NCBI GenBank assembly: GCA_947652115.1
Contig: OX393564.1
Span: forward strand, 9,481,308-9,545,307
DNA length: 64,000 nucleotides
Direction of reading: 5' to 3'
From: Blastomussa wellsi
Lineage: Eukaryota; Cnidaria; Anthozoa; Scleractinia; Plerogyridae
Positions 31,971 through 45,800 of the stretch are shown here, in pieces; within the stretch, counting starts at the first letter, position 1, and each line of letters starts with the position of its first letter. A program made the position numbers and the translations under genes. The notes beneath the pieces are model-generated. The model was given only the letters and a program-made list of their open reading frames with translations. It was not told the DNA's origin and made no database searches.

Positions 31971-34900
31971 ATGGCGGACGGACTTGATACCTGCCGGCAA
32001 ATTCTTTTGAAAAGATTTCCTTCAATAGACGATGATCTTTTCCAGTACGTGACAGGTAAATATTTCTCTTGCTATTTCTGCTAAAGCCTATATCACTACT
32101 TCTGTTCTTCTTGGGAATGGTATTAACGTTACGTGTAATCTTTGATTAAGAGTCGTTTCTAAACTCGTACAATATGTCGCGTTGTTTCGATCGCTTAGTA
32201 GTAATTTTAATTTCGTAGCTTAGTGATCAGTCTGTGAGCGCTAAGGATATTGTAGGGGTGTAGGATCCGCGAGATGGTTTCGGACATGCTCTTTAATTGT
32301 GTGGTATATGTAGTCGTAGGAGTTAAGTTGCCGTGTGCTTCGATAATTACAGTAGGTCTAGTGAAGTTGTCATTGTAGTGCTAGTTGTTCCAGGAAAAGA
32401 CACGGTCAAGGTATTTGTTTTGGTCGGATTAACTGTATATTGTGTTGCAAACTAGTTGCACTCGTCTTCTTAAAGTCCTGATAGTCATAGCTTTGTGAGA
32501 TGTCGGGTTGTAGGATATGACTTGTCTAGTAATCTATCGGTATGTGTTGGTTTCCTGTTAACTGTTGTCCATGGTTCCTGTCACTGTTTACCAGGTAGTT
32601 TAGAATTTCCATCTTCTTCAGCTTCTCTGGTGAACTGTATGTTGGAATTCTGCACATTAAGGTGGTCATGGAATGCGTCAATTTCATCTTTGTATACGCT
32701 GGTGACTGTGTCGTCAGCATAGTGTAACTAAAGTGGTATCATTGATAAGGAATGTGTGTGCATCAGTTACAAATCCACGGGAAGTGAGGGAGAACCCAGG
32801 CATGTCCTTTTGGGCTAAAGTTATTTGCTTGAGAGGGATCAAAAATACTTCTTGGACCCCTTCTTTTCTGAAAAAATAAATATTTATAATAAGTCACAGG
32901 CCCTTTAGTTTAGCTGACAAGGATTGCTGTCAGTTCTTTAGGGAACATCTAGTTGTCATTACCATGAAATGATGTTTGTCTTTTGGGAAACTGCACTTTA
33001 AGAAAACCGTGAACACCAGAAATATTTATAGAATGTTATTGTATTACAAGGAAAAAGTCAATCAGTTGTGAGAAAACCAAACTGTAAACAGCAACAGTAA
33101 TTTGTTTTTAGTTATGAGGCTTGTTCACATGACTTTTGTGCTGAACTGTATTGTGATTAGTCACTACACAATCAACATTCCTGAAATATTTCAGGTGTTC
33201 ATGGCATCTTGAGTTCATACAGTTTTATAATTAATTGATTATTTTTTTACCTTAAAGTTTATTACAGTATTTGTCTCAGTTCAGTACCAAGCAGTGTGAC
33301 GGGTAACTGTCACTGAGGAAAAAAATACTTTGAATAAATAACCTAGTTGAATAATTTATATACTATCAAATATCTAGAAATTACAATTATAAACCATGCA
33401 GGTTAAACTAAGCCCTGACAATTCTTGTGGGCTTAGTAATAAAACTAGTTAATTGACCAGTCTTGTTATAAGTTGTGACTGTTTACAATAAAATTCATTT
33501 AACCAGTGTTGAGAGAATATGATGGAAATAATTCAGTGAATTTGTAACAAGGTAAAAAGTGCTATTTGCACATACCCTGGGCGCAACAAAAAGGCTTTGT
33601 GATAGCACGGAACAGGTGTAAAGATTGTTAGTGCCTTCTTGTTGCAGGATGCACAAAGTGGACATTAGTGGCGTGTGTGGTTTTTTTTATTTTTTTCTGA
33701 TGGAAAACTTCTGACATTTGTATTTAGCAGACAGTCCGTAAGAGAAAGTGAAGTGATACAGATCTTTTCCTAAGATAAAGATAGGCATAAAATTTAAGCA
33801 ACTGAAATAAAAGAATTAAAAATGACATTTTTCATGCTAGCTCCTTAGAGATTTGTGCTAATAAGGAGGGTCCCCTATACCCCTTGCAAAATCGAATCAA
33901 AAAAATATTTGCCTTTTAACACGTCATGAATAATAACCACTCGGAAGGCGTTATATCATTGAAATTTGATTTTAGCGTATCACATTTCATGGGAAAATAA
34001 ATAGTTCCAATCATGTTTCGCATAAGAAGTATAGGAGACCCTCAGTAAGATCTCACCCTGATACTGATTGTGTGGAATGTTAACTTCAGATGTTCTTGAA
34101 AGTGGATCAGATGATTTTGAGAGTGGTGAGGATATTCATGATGCTGTGGGAAGTATTCTAGCAGAGGTGGCTGGAGATGAAGGGGAACACGACATTATTG
34201 ACATCTGTAATCAACTCATGAGTGCTTTGAAAGGGTATGTTTAAACAAATAATTTAGTTATTGTATTATATACATCAATAATAGTAGATGATATTTTTGT
34301 TAAATATTTCATTTACCCTCAAATCATACAAATCCTACATGTAATACTTTCTTTTTTCAGCTTTTAACATGGCAAAAATACTTCACATTACATAATTACA
34401 CGTCACATTACATAATTATATCTACATAACTATAAACTATGACCTAATCAACAAAATTCTAAGTTGGTGGCAAGTGTCATGCAAACGTGTACATGTATTA
34501 AATGTGAGCATCAGAGCACTGTAGATCTGCTAGATACAAACTGTCAGACATTGCATCTTTCAGTAAAAACAGTAAGTTACGCTAATGTGCACAGAATGTA
34601 GTACATGTAAATTCATTTACTCTAATAATGTTACTAGAAATTCTCTGTCAGGGTGCATTCATGATCAAGAAGGTATATTCATCATGATGCATTGATAGTT
34701 GACATATCATGAGAGGTGTAGATGGCTACCCCGTTTATTTGCTTTCTGTAGTGATATGTGCAATGGCACGACCACAGGTCAAGGCAGCCATAAATTGCTC
34801 CATGCTCCTGTTAATATGAAGCAGATGGCACAAAATTCAGGTAAGACCACTGATAATTCAAAAGAAGTGAAAAAGTACTTGAGATGCACACATGTACCCA

Positions 34901-36788
34901 TGTATATTATGGCAGCGCCACCAGGCAATATCAGAGACTCCAATCTTTTGAAACAGAAAAATGGGTTTCAGAAGCCACTAAGCCATAAAATGAGCGCCGA
35001 AGATGCAAGCCCCTAGAGGTGTTCATTCTCCCTCAGAAAATTAATTGAAAATATGGGCCTCTAAGATACCGTTTTCTGCATTTTGAGTTAATATTAAGAG
35101 GAAAATTAGCCTGCCAAAACCACAAACAAATGCAACCCTCGCACAAAGTTGAGGAAATTCAGTGCCCAAAAAATGCAGGCGTGTGCTACGATGCCCCAAA
35201 GGTACAACACAAAAACAGCAAAAGACCATGCTAAAAATACTAGTGAAGCAGGGAAAACAATATCTCCCTTTGCCAGAGGAAAATTGCAAAAGAAAAGGGA
35301 GAATGTTGAGCGAAAACCGGAAATGATCACTGAAACGTGGAAAAAATGGGAGGGTTAAGATCTCTGCAGTATTTACATGGAATAAAAACTTTGCATTAAA
35401 CTTTTGCTGCAATACCACTCTGTGTGGCTATGTTGTGGTGCAATTTTCCCCTTGGTTCAATTTAGTATTAATAATTATTTCTTTGTTGTGTGTGAAAAAT
35501 ATTAATTGATCATAATGAATAATTATAAAAGAAAAGAATTCAAAATTCCAAAATTAATAGTACTAAGGGTAAAATTAAACCACAACATCTGACCATATGT
35601 ACACTCTTTGAGATCTTTGGCACAACAGTTACTATAATATTAATTTCCCCTATACAGATCTCCCAGTCAGAAAATAATTAAAACGCTGTCATTTTGTTAT
35701 AACTTACAGAGCCCCAGGAAGATGGCATGTCAAGTATTTGGATAGTAAAAAAGGAAGCCAACACAGTAAGTTGTACTACCCAAGGATTCATTTACAAAAT
35801 GTTAATACCTCAACTTACGTTAATTCTCATTCAATTCAGGTTGTAGATCAGAAAAAATTGCAAAAAGCTGAAGCAAAAATAAAAGCAAAGCAGGAGAAAC
35901 GTGCACAAGATGGTGAACCCATTAATGAGATACGAGGGAGGTAAGATAGGGCTTGTAAGGTATTCTTGTAATGATGTATTTTTTAAGTCTGCAATCGAGC
36001 CAAAGTGGTTCATCAAGCCGGCGTTTATCTCAGGTTTCCGTAGAGTGAAGTGACTAGGAGTATTAGGACTAGGATGGGATGCTAGGTCATCGCAGGGTTA
36101 CCCCCAGAAGTAAATTCGCTGGTACCCATTTATACACCTAGATGGAGAAAGGCACTGAGAGAGTAAAGTGTAAAGAACACTAACTGTTTTAAATGGAGGT
36201 AAAGTAATCTGTAATGTAACAAGTGATTCTTACTTTCTGTCTGCAGACAAATAGATAATGCGTCAGCTTCCCAGAGCTCAAACAAAAGGGAGAACAAACT
36301 AGAAGCCAGTGGTACAAACAAAAGTCGTGACATCAGAATAGAGAACTTTGATCTCTCCTATGCAGACAGGTAAGCCTGGAAAATAGGATACCAAAATTTT
36401 GATACAAAATTTTGATACAAAAAATGTACCAAATCTCATCTGAGTTTGATTGATGTCTGTAATATTTTTCCAGAGTTTTACTGAAAGAAGCAGACATGTC
36501 GCTAATCTTTGGTAGGAGGTATGGCTTAGTTGGAAGAAATGGGATTGGAAAGACAACACTGATTAAAATGATTTCCAGGTAATACATATGTTCCGCTTTA
36601 TTCTTATTTTAGTTACATATTTACATAGCTTGAGTAATGTATGCTAAGAAGTGGAAATCGTAAATGAAAATTCATTATAACAGTGAAAGGAAGATTGACC
36701 TGTAAATGAGATGGTAATGGTGGCTCATCGTGCCGTGTAGGCCAGTGTTTTTATGCTTGTGATTTCTGTAGTGTAAAGCAACTATGGG

Positions 36789-36822
<34 letters not shown>

Positions 36823-39800
36823 AAATTTTTAAACCAGTTTGATTTTTATTTCCCTTTGTCTCATGTTGATTAGCATAATCTGAAACAAAGGGAAATCAAT
36901 ATCAAACTGGTTTAAAAAATTTTAAACCAGAGATAAATTTAAACCACAACATATACACCTTATTCCAAAATGGCTACCATCTTAACATTCTTTTGTTGGT
37001 ATTCAAATTAGCCCTTCTTGCCTCGTTGTTAAGCTCAAAAATCAAAAGAATATTTTATCTTGAACGAGGCAATAAGGGCCAATTTGTATGTGCATAAATC
37101 AGTGGCCATTTTGGAATAAGGTGTATGTATAGGAGACTGGGTGAATGCATGGATAGGAGACTGCGTGACTGCATGGATAGGAGACTGGGTGAATGCATGG
37201 ATAGGAGACTGGGTGAATGCATGGATAGGAGACTGGGTGAATGCATGGATAGGAGACTGGTTGAATGCATGGATAGGAGACTGGGTGACTGTATGGATAG
37301 GAGACTGGGTGAATGCATGGATAGGAGACTGGGTGAATGCATGGATAGGAGACTGGGTGAATGCATGTATAGGAGACTGGGTGAATGCATGGATAGGAGA
37401 CTGGGTGAATGCATGGATAGGAGACTGGGTGAATGCATGGATAGGAGACTGGGTGAATGCATGTCCATTGATGGTGAAGTCAGGAAGGTTGAATAATGAA
37501 ATGTAAGGTTTACCAAGACATACAATCTGCATTTGTAACTGATTTTGGTGAAATGTTTCCAAAATCCTTCTTTTCTATTTTCAAATATTTACTGTGCTAT
37601 AGAAATCATGGTAAAAATGACAATTGAAATTTAATATCATAGTTAATTGTTGAGGACACTGAATGAGGTCTTTCTTTTATAACAGACAAAATGTAATGGA
37701 TTCTATATCTTTTAGATAGAGTTGCCATGACATTTAACAATCAGGGATTGATATTAAAATTATTTGTGTAATTTAAACTTTGTTAACTCTCATATAAGAC
37801 TCTGCTTTTTACCCGCAGACGAGAGTTATTTGTTCCTTCCCACATTTCTATTCTGTGTGTTGAACAAGAGGTATGTGTATTGGAATTTTTGATTGATCTA
37901 TACTTTGAAAAAGGTGCAGCTGAAACCTAGTCCTGTAGACTGCAATAGTGCTACCAGTGTCTTTACAACATGAATACAATGTCATTACGAGACATAACAA
38001 CAAAATCCGCAGAACAAACAAAAATATTTTTTTAGCAAAATGTCAATAAAATTGATAAATAAATCTATACATTAGTCATTTTTAAGAGGTTCAGACACTG
38101 ACAGCACTATTGTAGTCTACAGAATTAGAGTTTAGTTGTTCATTTTTTTCAAATTAATGATTACTGATTAATGGATCAAAAATTTAATCAGTTTACTGCA
38201 CTGTTGAATTTTTTCGTAATGCAAAAAAACTCTATCATCTACATGTATGGTAATGTCTTGCTCAGCAAATAATTTTCATTGATCAAAACTTAATGATATT
38301 AATAAATGTAATTTTTGTATATCTTGTATCTTTGTGTCATTAGAATAATATATTTTGTATTCATTATTGTAATTAATCTCTGTAATTTCCTAATTGTTGT
38401 ATATTTTTTATGTCATTAGAACTATATTGTATATTGTAATAGTCATGTCTACATACTACCTGCCTCGATTAGCTCCGCTATTGCAAGTAGTCTGTATTTA
38501 CAACTTTCTTTTATTGTGAATATAAACAATAAAGCTTGTTGTTGTTGTTGTTGTACATGTATCTATTGTCCAACACTGCTACTGACATTCATTACTACAA
38601 CTACATATTCGGGCTTTAATTGCATACCAAGATTTTCTGTAAATTCAATTGGCAGGTGACTGGTGATGAGACACAAGTTCTTCAGAGTGTTTTAGAATGT
38701 GATACTGAGAGAGAAAAACTGTTGGAAGAGGAAAGAAAACTACTTGCACTCACGGGACATGGAAGGTATTCAGCATGAACTCACAAATTAATATGCGACG
38801 CTCCACAGGACTTTGATGCAAAAGGTGAAAGCACGCTCACAACACGCTTCCACTTGGAAACAAAATAATCCCTTTTAGCACGCTTAAGCATGCTATGACG
38901 TCTGCCTCACTAGCGATTGCCTTTGTTTTTTGCAACACGCTAAACACAGAAAGTGTGTGAGATATCGAACAATGAAGCGTGATACATCGAACAATAAAGC
39001 ATGCCAGTGTGGAAAACAAAAGCTGCATACACATGCGCGATAAACAACATGCTATGCATGTTAGCTTGTTAGTAACGCACACAAAGTGTGTTGTGCTGCA
39101 AGGCAACCCTGAACACACATTCACATTTCAAAATAGTTTTCTATTCCCTGAAATCGCTCACATGGTCTGTTGAGGTTCTTCTGTCCTCAAAACAAACAGT
39201 AAAAGATTTGATGAAGGAGAATAATAATTGCTGCCCCATTAGGGGCAGCAGACATGTTCTGGAAGCATTTGAAAGAGAATTTTGGTTCCATGGTCCATAG
39301 CCGGGATATTTATTTCAAAGAACTACCAGTAAATGTTGCCTAATCATAGGCTTGCTGTTATGAAGACTTTAAAAAGTGTATTACCGGTAAATGGCATCTC
39401 ACACAGCCTTCCTTCTGAATATTCAAGACAATATTTCTCTCCTCTTGCAAATACGAAACACTATTTGGGAAACAGTTACTCTACTCAAACCAGCTACCTA
39501 CTTCAAGTTTTATTGTAAAGCTTCCTTAGCTAGCATCTGTAGTCATAAGTCGTAATGACTGCATTCCCGCTACAGTCCTTTCAGAGATGCAAGATGTACC
39601 AGTATCTCTTGTGATTGGTGTGTGGTTTCAATTATTTTACAGTTATTTCATGACAGGTTTGTGGGTGGCGTGGTGGCTTTATGGTTAGTGCGCTGGACTC
39701 CGGATCGGACAGTCTGCATTTGAGCCTCGGCTGGGGCATTGCATTGTGTTCTTGGGCAAGACACTCACAATGTCTCTCTTCACCCAGGTGTATAAATGGG

Positions 39801-42800
39801 TACCGACGAAATCATGCTGTGGGTAACCCTGTGATGGCCTAGTATCCCATCCAGGGAGGAGTAGAAATATTCCTTGCTACTTGCTGGGATAAGCTCCCAC
39901 AGTATGTTCTGCTTGGCGCAAGGCTTACCTTCATGACAGGTTTTAATTTAATATCCAACTGTCACCTTCATTTCCAGTCTAACATCTGACACAGCTGACA
40001 ATACTAGTGGTAGATTGGCACAGGTATGAACCAATTTCCTATAACTCTGTTCTTTTTGTCACTGCCTGTTTTTATGGTTTTATGCATGGACTAGTAGTCT
40101 ACTATTAATCCTATCTACATCTACATGTAGGAGGAAACAAAAAGGTATTATAATTACTGTTTACCATTGTTGTGGTAAATTGAAATTGCAATCTGCAGTC
40201 TTTTTGAATTTACCTTTGCACTCATGATTTGTTTTAGCATGCTGCCATGGGTCAATCATTAACCACCTAGAGTGATAAGTTTTCCATGCCCTGAAACAAA
40301 CTTGCCGAAAACAATTACTTGAATAGTGAAACAGTCTACTAATGTTATTATTATTTTTATTACTACTTTATATTAATATAAACCTGAATTAGGTTTATGC
40401 AAGAATGCAAGAAATAGAAGCAGATAAAGCTCCTGCAAAGTTAGTATTGGAAAGTGTTCTGTGATTTTTTACCATATTTCTATGTTGTTGTTGTTTTTTT
40501 CACTTTTATTTTATTTACTGTTAATAATTGAACTAATAATTGAAATAATTAAGGGTTAGTTAATTAACTACCATATAATGCTTAATAATCAATATAAGAT
40601 TCCCAAGCCACTATCATGCAGAATATAGCTATAATTATGTTTTATAATTACCAAAACCTGTTGAAGTTTTACAGTGCGACCCAGAAAACCGTGAACACCT
40701 AAAATTATTTCTGGAATATTTATTGTTTCGTGACCAATTAGATGCAAAATGAAACCACAAGACGTAACCACAGAAAACCACAAGAGTAATTAGCTGTAAG
40801 GCTCGATTAGTCTCGCAACAACGTGTTGGCTTTTTCTTCCATAATTTTACCGTTAACAATGCTGAAATTGTTATTATTGTTCTTTTTGCGATGTTATGCA
40901 TTAGCAGAGAATACCGGTAACTGCAAATGGTGTTTTACTGATAAGAGATGTTGAATCAAACTGTCAAACACAATCAGACACAGCAAGACAGGATGTCTGA
41001 GAGCTACTTGAATGTAATCAAATGCAGCATCTCTTTTTAATAAAATATCGGCCATGATTATTCTTTGTTTATGCATAGGCTCAGAAATAGAACAACAGTG
41101 TCAATAGCAGTATTTTATCGTGGAAGAAAAAGCCAATTTGTTCTTCCGTGACTAATCCAAATCTTTGTGGTCATGTCTTGCGGTTTCATCTTGCATCTGA
41201 TTGGTCTTCAAACAATAAACATTCCAGAAATAATTTTAGGAGTTCATGATTTTCGCGGTTGCACTGTAATGCCTGTAGGAAAAAAAAAATGAAAGTTATT
41301 TTCTTTGACTTTGTTATTTCAGAGCTTCTTTAATATTGGCTGGACTCGGTTTCTCAACAAAAATGCAGAATCAACAAACAAGGTATAACCTCTAAACATA
41401 CTTTAATTAGGTCAATAAGTAGTACAAAAGCTTGTTAATCTGTCATCTTTTCTCACTTACATAAATCATAATGCACTTTAAATCAAATGTTATATTATTA
41501 ACTGCGTACACACGTGCGAGCACAGCTCTTGCACTGCACTGACTTTTTTATTCGTTTTGTCGGTTACCAGGATATCATCTATCCTCTGATTTAAACCTCA
41601 ATTTACAATAATAACACGACAGCCAGAAATACCTTGCATGCTTGCACAAAACTTACATGTAAACAAGACACTTGACCTCATGATTCATGTACTAGTATCG
41701 TATATCGTATGTCGGATGTCATGTTTCATTATAATGCAACAACGGAAAATAATGTTACAAGGCCGGTTAATATAAAAGCCATGGGGGTTAAACAACAAAA
41801 GTGCAGCAGTTGAATTAAATATGTGGTAAATTTTATAGTGTAGTTTCAAGATGTCTATCATCTTCTTGTTTTTATTTGTAGAGAACTGTCAGGTGGTTGG
41901 AGAATGAGGCTTGCTCTTGCAAGAACACTATTTAGCAGGTAAGGCAACACAGGAAACTCAACTTATTACTGTGACTTAATTCTTTCAAAGTTTTTCTTGT
42001 AATTAAGGTGGCTTACTACAGTTTTTACGAGCCTCAAGAGCGTGCTCTGCGACTTTCTGCCTGACGTTGATATTGCTCGTGCAGACAAAAATTGTGTTAA
42101 CAACTCTGAAAAGACAAAACAATTTTCAGCAATTTTATCGCTTTAAAGCAACCTGGTATACAAGAAAAAAATTCAATATACTTTCCAACTTGTACTTAAG
42201 CCTCGGACGGGTAAAATATGATTAGAAAGTTCGATAAACAACCAGCAGAGAAGTTCTAAATTTGTCTTTCTTGAACGCATGCGACGCATGGCGTCACATG
42301 AACGCGTGCTTAAATAAACGAGCATGCGCAATTCAATTCTCGTCCAAGGTTGTAAAAACCTGTTTTTGACTCACAATTTCTCAAAACCAACTGTACAGCC
42401 GATGATGAAACTTTCACAATTTATCTATGTGTGTGAATCACGTCCACAGCCAAAAAAAATCTGATTTTTATTTTATTTTGCGTGAAAGTTTAATTAATGC
42501 TAAGTTTTAATTTGTGGAATTTTGAGGTAGGGTCATACGGGCAGATTTTGAGCAAAATGACATTGAAAATGCTAGTGCCCAGTCCACTCTGAAATGCTCG
42601 GTCGTTCATTTTGGCTGTTTATTAGCATGTTTATTGTTCAAATGGTGTACTTGATGGTTGTAGGCTGTAAAACATCATTAAAAGGAGACAGGTAAAACAT
42701 TTTTGAACATTTTATAAAAGATTTTGATGCTGAGTTCTTTTAACCCCTCAAAACTGTAGTAAGCCACCTTAAATGAATCAGGCTGAAAGATATTCATGTA

Positions 42801-45800
42801 TCTTATTACTAAGCTCATCCCCTTTATAGAAACATTCACAAACTTATCTTTAGAATTTTGTGATTTGTTGATCATCATCATTACTATTATTATTCTTATT
42901 CTGAACGTACAAATAACATTGTGAGCAGTTTCGTGGTTACTGTAGTTTACATGATCGTGCAATGTTGAAGATGCGGTAGATTTAATAATGTCATTTTACA
43001 TGTACATGTAGTAATTTTTAATTTTGCATTGTATTTTTAGACCAGATCTTTTACTTCTTGACGGTGAGTTTTTTTTTCTGTTTTAAAATCAGTTAATTAT
43101 GAAAAAGTTTGATGTTTACCCCTAATGGTGTTGAAATTTACTGCTTAAATTACGAGGAGATGATTGGTATTTACTTGTACAATAATCCAATTCCCCTAAA
43201 AAAGATGGCTGGAATTTAAAAGCTGAAAGGACTGTATCATACACTCAAGCACTCTAAACCATATTTAATCCAATGGCCATGCTTGTTATAGTGTATCTAA
43301 ATTTGGTCTCAGAATGTGGTCTGTGTGAACTGCAGCTTGTCCTTTCTTGTGATACAATTGTAGGAAATATGTTTATTTTTAAGCAACATTTTTGTCTTTG
43401 TGTAGAACCTACAAATATGTTGGATCTTAAAGCTGTCTTGTGGTTGGAAAAATACCTTCTGGTGGGTTGCTGTAAATTTCTTAATTACCAGTATATGTAA
43501 CAGTAGCATGATGCATAGAAGACAGACATGTCAAACCAACTTTTCCAAATTAATGTTGTTCCCTTTATACAAAAATTGCAAAGGTTACTGTCATACCTGA
43601 CCACATTTTGTAATTTAAAGGCATTATTTTATGGAAACTAAACATTTGGAAAAACCTAAATATTTTTTACAGTTCATTCATACAATGGAGGTTCTAGGTA
43701 TATACATAGGTTTTGTATTTTCTTATTGATAGAATTGGCCATGCACCCTGCTTGTTGTATCACATGACCGCACATTTTTAGATGCTGTGGCTACAGACAT
43801 TATTCACGTGCACTCACAGAGACTGGAGTCATACAGAGGAAACTATGAGGTACACAAGATGTATGTCAAATATAAAATTAATGTACAGGGAGGGAAATGA
43901 GTATAAGTTGTGGCTGTTCACAAAAAGCCCCATATTCATATGCCTTATGTGGCCAGCACATGATATGCCAAAAATGTGTGCATAGTACTTACCTAAGGGT
44001 TCCATCTATTTTATGACAACTTCTCAGCCTTCTTCACAGCCTTGAGAGGCATGGTGGCCTAATGGTTAGTGCACTGGATTCCAGATCGGACAGTCCAGGT
44101 TCGAGCTCTAGCCGGGGCACTGCATTGTGTTCTTGGGCAAGACACTTTACTCTCACAGTGCCTCTCTCTCCACCCAGGTGTATAAATGGATACCGGCGAA
44201 TTTACTGCTGGGGGTTAACCCTGCAATGGGCTAGCATCCCATCCAGGGGGAAGTAGAAATATACTGCTAGCTGCTTAATGTTACAGAAACTGGGATAAGC
44301 TCCAGCAGTGTGGGCCACTAGACAGGAGGCTTTACCTATTCACAGTCTTCACATTATCATCCATAACAGTAATTATTATCAACTTGCAGCATTGTAGATT
44401 GAAAACAGAAAGAGTTTGGATAACTGAACTATGCAAACCCACTCGCTGATCATGCACTGATATGTTTCCATTGTTCTCAGAATTTTGTTAAAACCATGAC
44501 AGAAAAACTAGCCAATCAGCAACGGGAATACGAGGCTCAGCAAATGCACAGACAACATCTACAGGTTTGGAAATCTGCTGCTCACATAAAAATATGGGGG
44601 GGGAGGGAGTGTGGCATTTGTTAAAATTATTTCTATACCAACTGACTTAGTCATGCAGAATCAGCGACCAGGACAAATGACAAGTCAGTAGTGCATCGTG
44701 GAAATGGACTTTCACTGAGAACTGGCACTTGTCAGGGATTAGAACATTACCGAGAAGGTCTAGTGCCCGAACTACTTGAATACTGATGCAAAAAGATCTT
44801 CCATAAAGCAAATTAGAGGAAATGCTAGCATGAAGTTTCACCACTGGTAAAGATTTAATAGCAAGATAAAACCACTGCTAAATCAATAAACTTAAATTTG
44901 ATAGATAATTTTAAAAAGCAATGCTGATTTCTTCAGCTTTCTGTGTTAGCTATGAAGATTTAACCAGTAGTCGGGAGGCAAGTTAATTCAAATAGAGAGA
45001 GCATCAAAATGAACAAACAAAAGCTATACAAGAATCTGAAATTGTGCTGTTGTTGTTTCAGGCATTTGTTGACAGATGGAGATATAATGCAAAAAGAGCA
45101 TCGCTTGCACAAAGTAGACTCAAGGCTCTGGAGAAATTGTGAGTTGATCCTTTACAGCTAAAATACTAATTAAAGTGCTTCATTGGCTTACCTGTGTACA
45201 AGAAACTGCCAGAAATTACATTTAACTTCACTGGTATTTTAATTAGTATAGCATGTATCAAGCTTTCATGGAAAATATTGCCATAATGTACGGTACTTGG
45301 AATTTGTTTTAATTCTGTAATAAATCAACACAAATAAAGACTAATTGCATTATACTGACATTCTATAAAATACGGGAAATTGATTGTGATTGTTGTTGGT
45401 TTTTAGACCTGATCTGCAGCCTGTTGTAGTCGATCCACCTGTTGTACTCAAGTAAGTTGACTTTTATTCATTTTAATTTTGTATCTTACCATTACTGCTT
45501 GAAACTACAGGGACCACAGAGCTGTGTGTGGGAGTGGGAGGGGGGCATTGCCAGGAGGCTGAATAATAATATGGGAGATTACAGCATTACTGCTGTCAAA
45601 GATATGCAATAATGAAATCATTCATTGTGTGTGGTGTATTGGGATGCATTTTTAGCCCTTCTGGGAGCATTCTCTTTAAAAATTTTCCTGGGGAGAATGC
45701 CCCCTGAGCCCCTAGATGGCTTGCGCAGTCGGTATGCGCTACAAATGTCCGCGGTCCCTGCACTATACTTGATTTAAGTTACTCTTCCTTATGGTGGCTT

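Noticed and set aside
35041..35418. Minus-strand frame of 125 codons, Phe/Leu-rich
   Set aside because: It lies inside ABCF3 intron 3, antisense, next to a MITE, and has only low-complexity hydrophobic content.
37125..37460. Possible CRISPR-like array
   Set aside because: The units are contiguous, with no unique spacers, and the genome is eukaryotic.
37035..37562. Four long overlapping frames on both strands over the minisatellite
   Set aside because: They are products of a 24-base repeat, which keeps most frames open; the peptides are pure repeats and lie in an ABCF3 intron.
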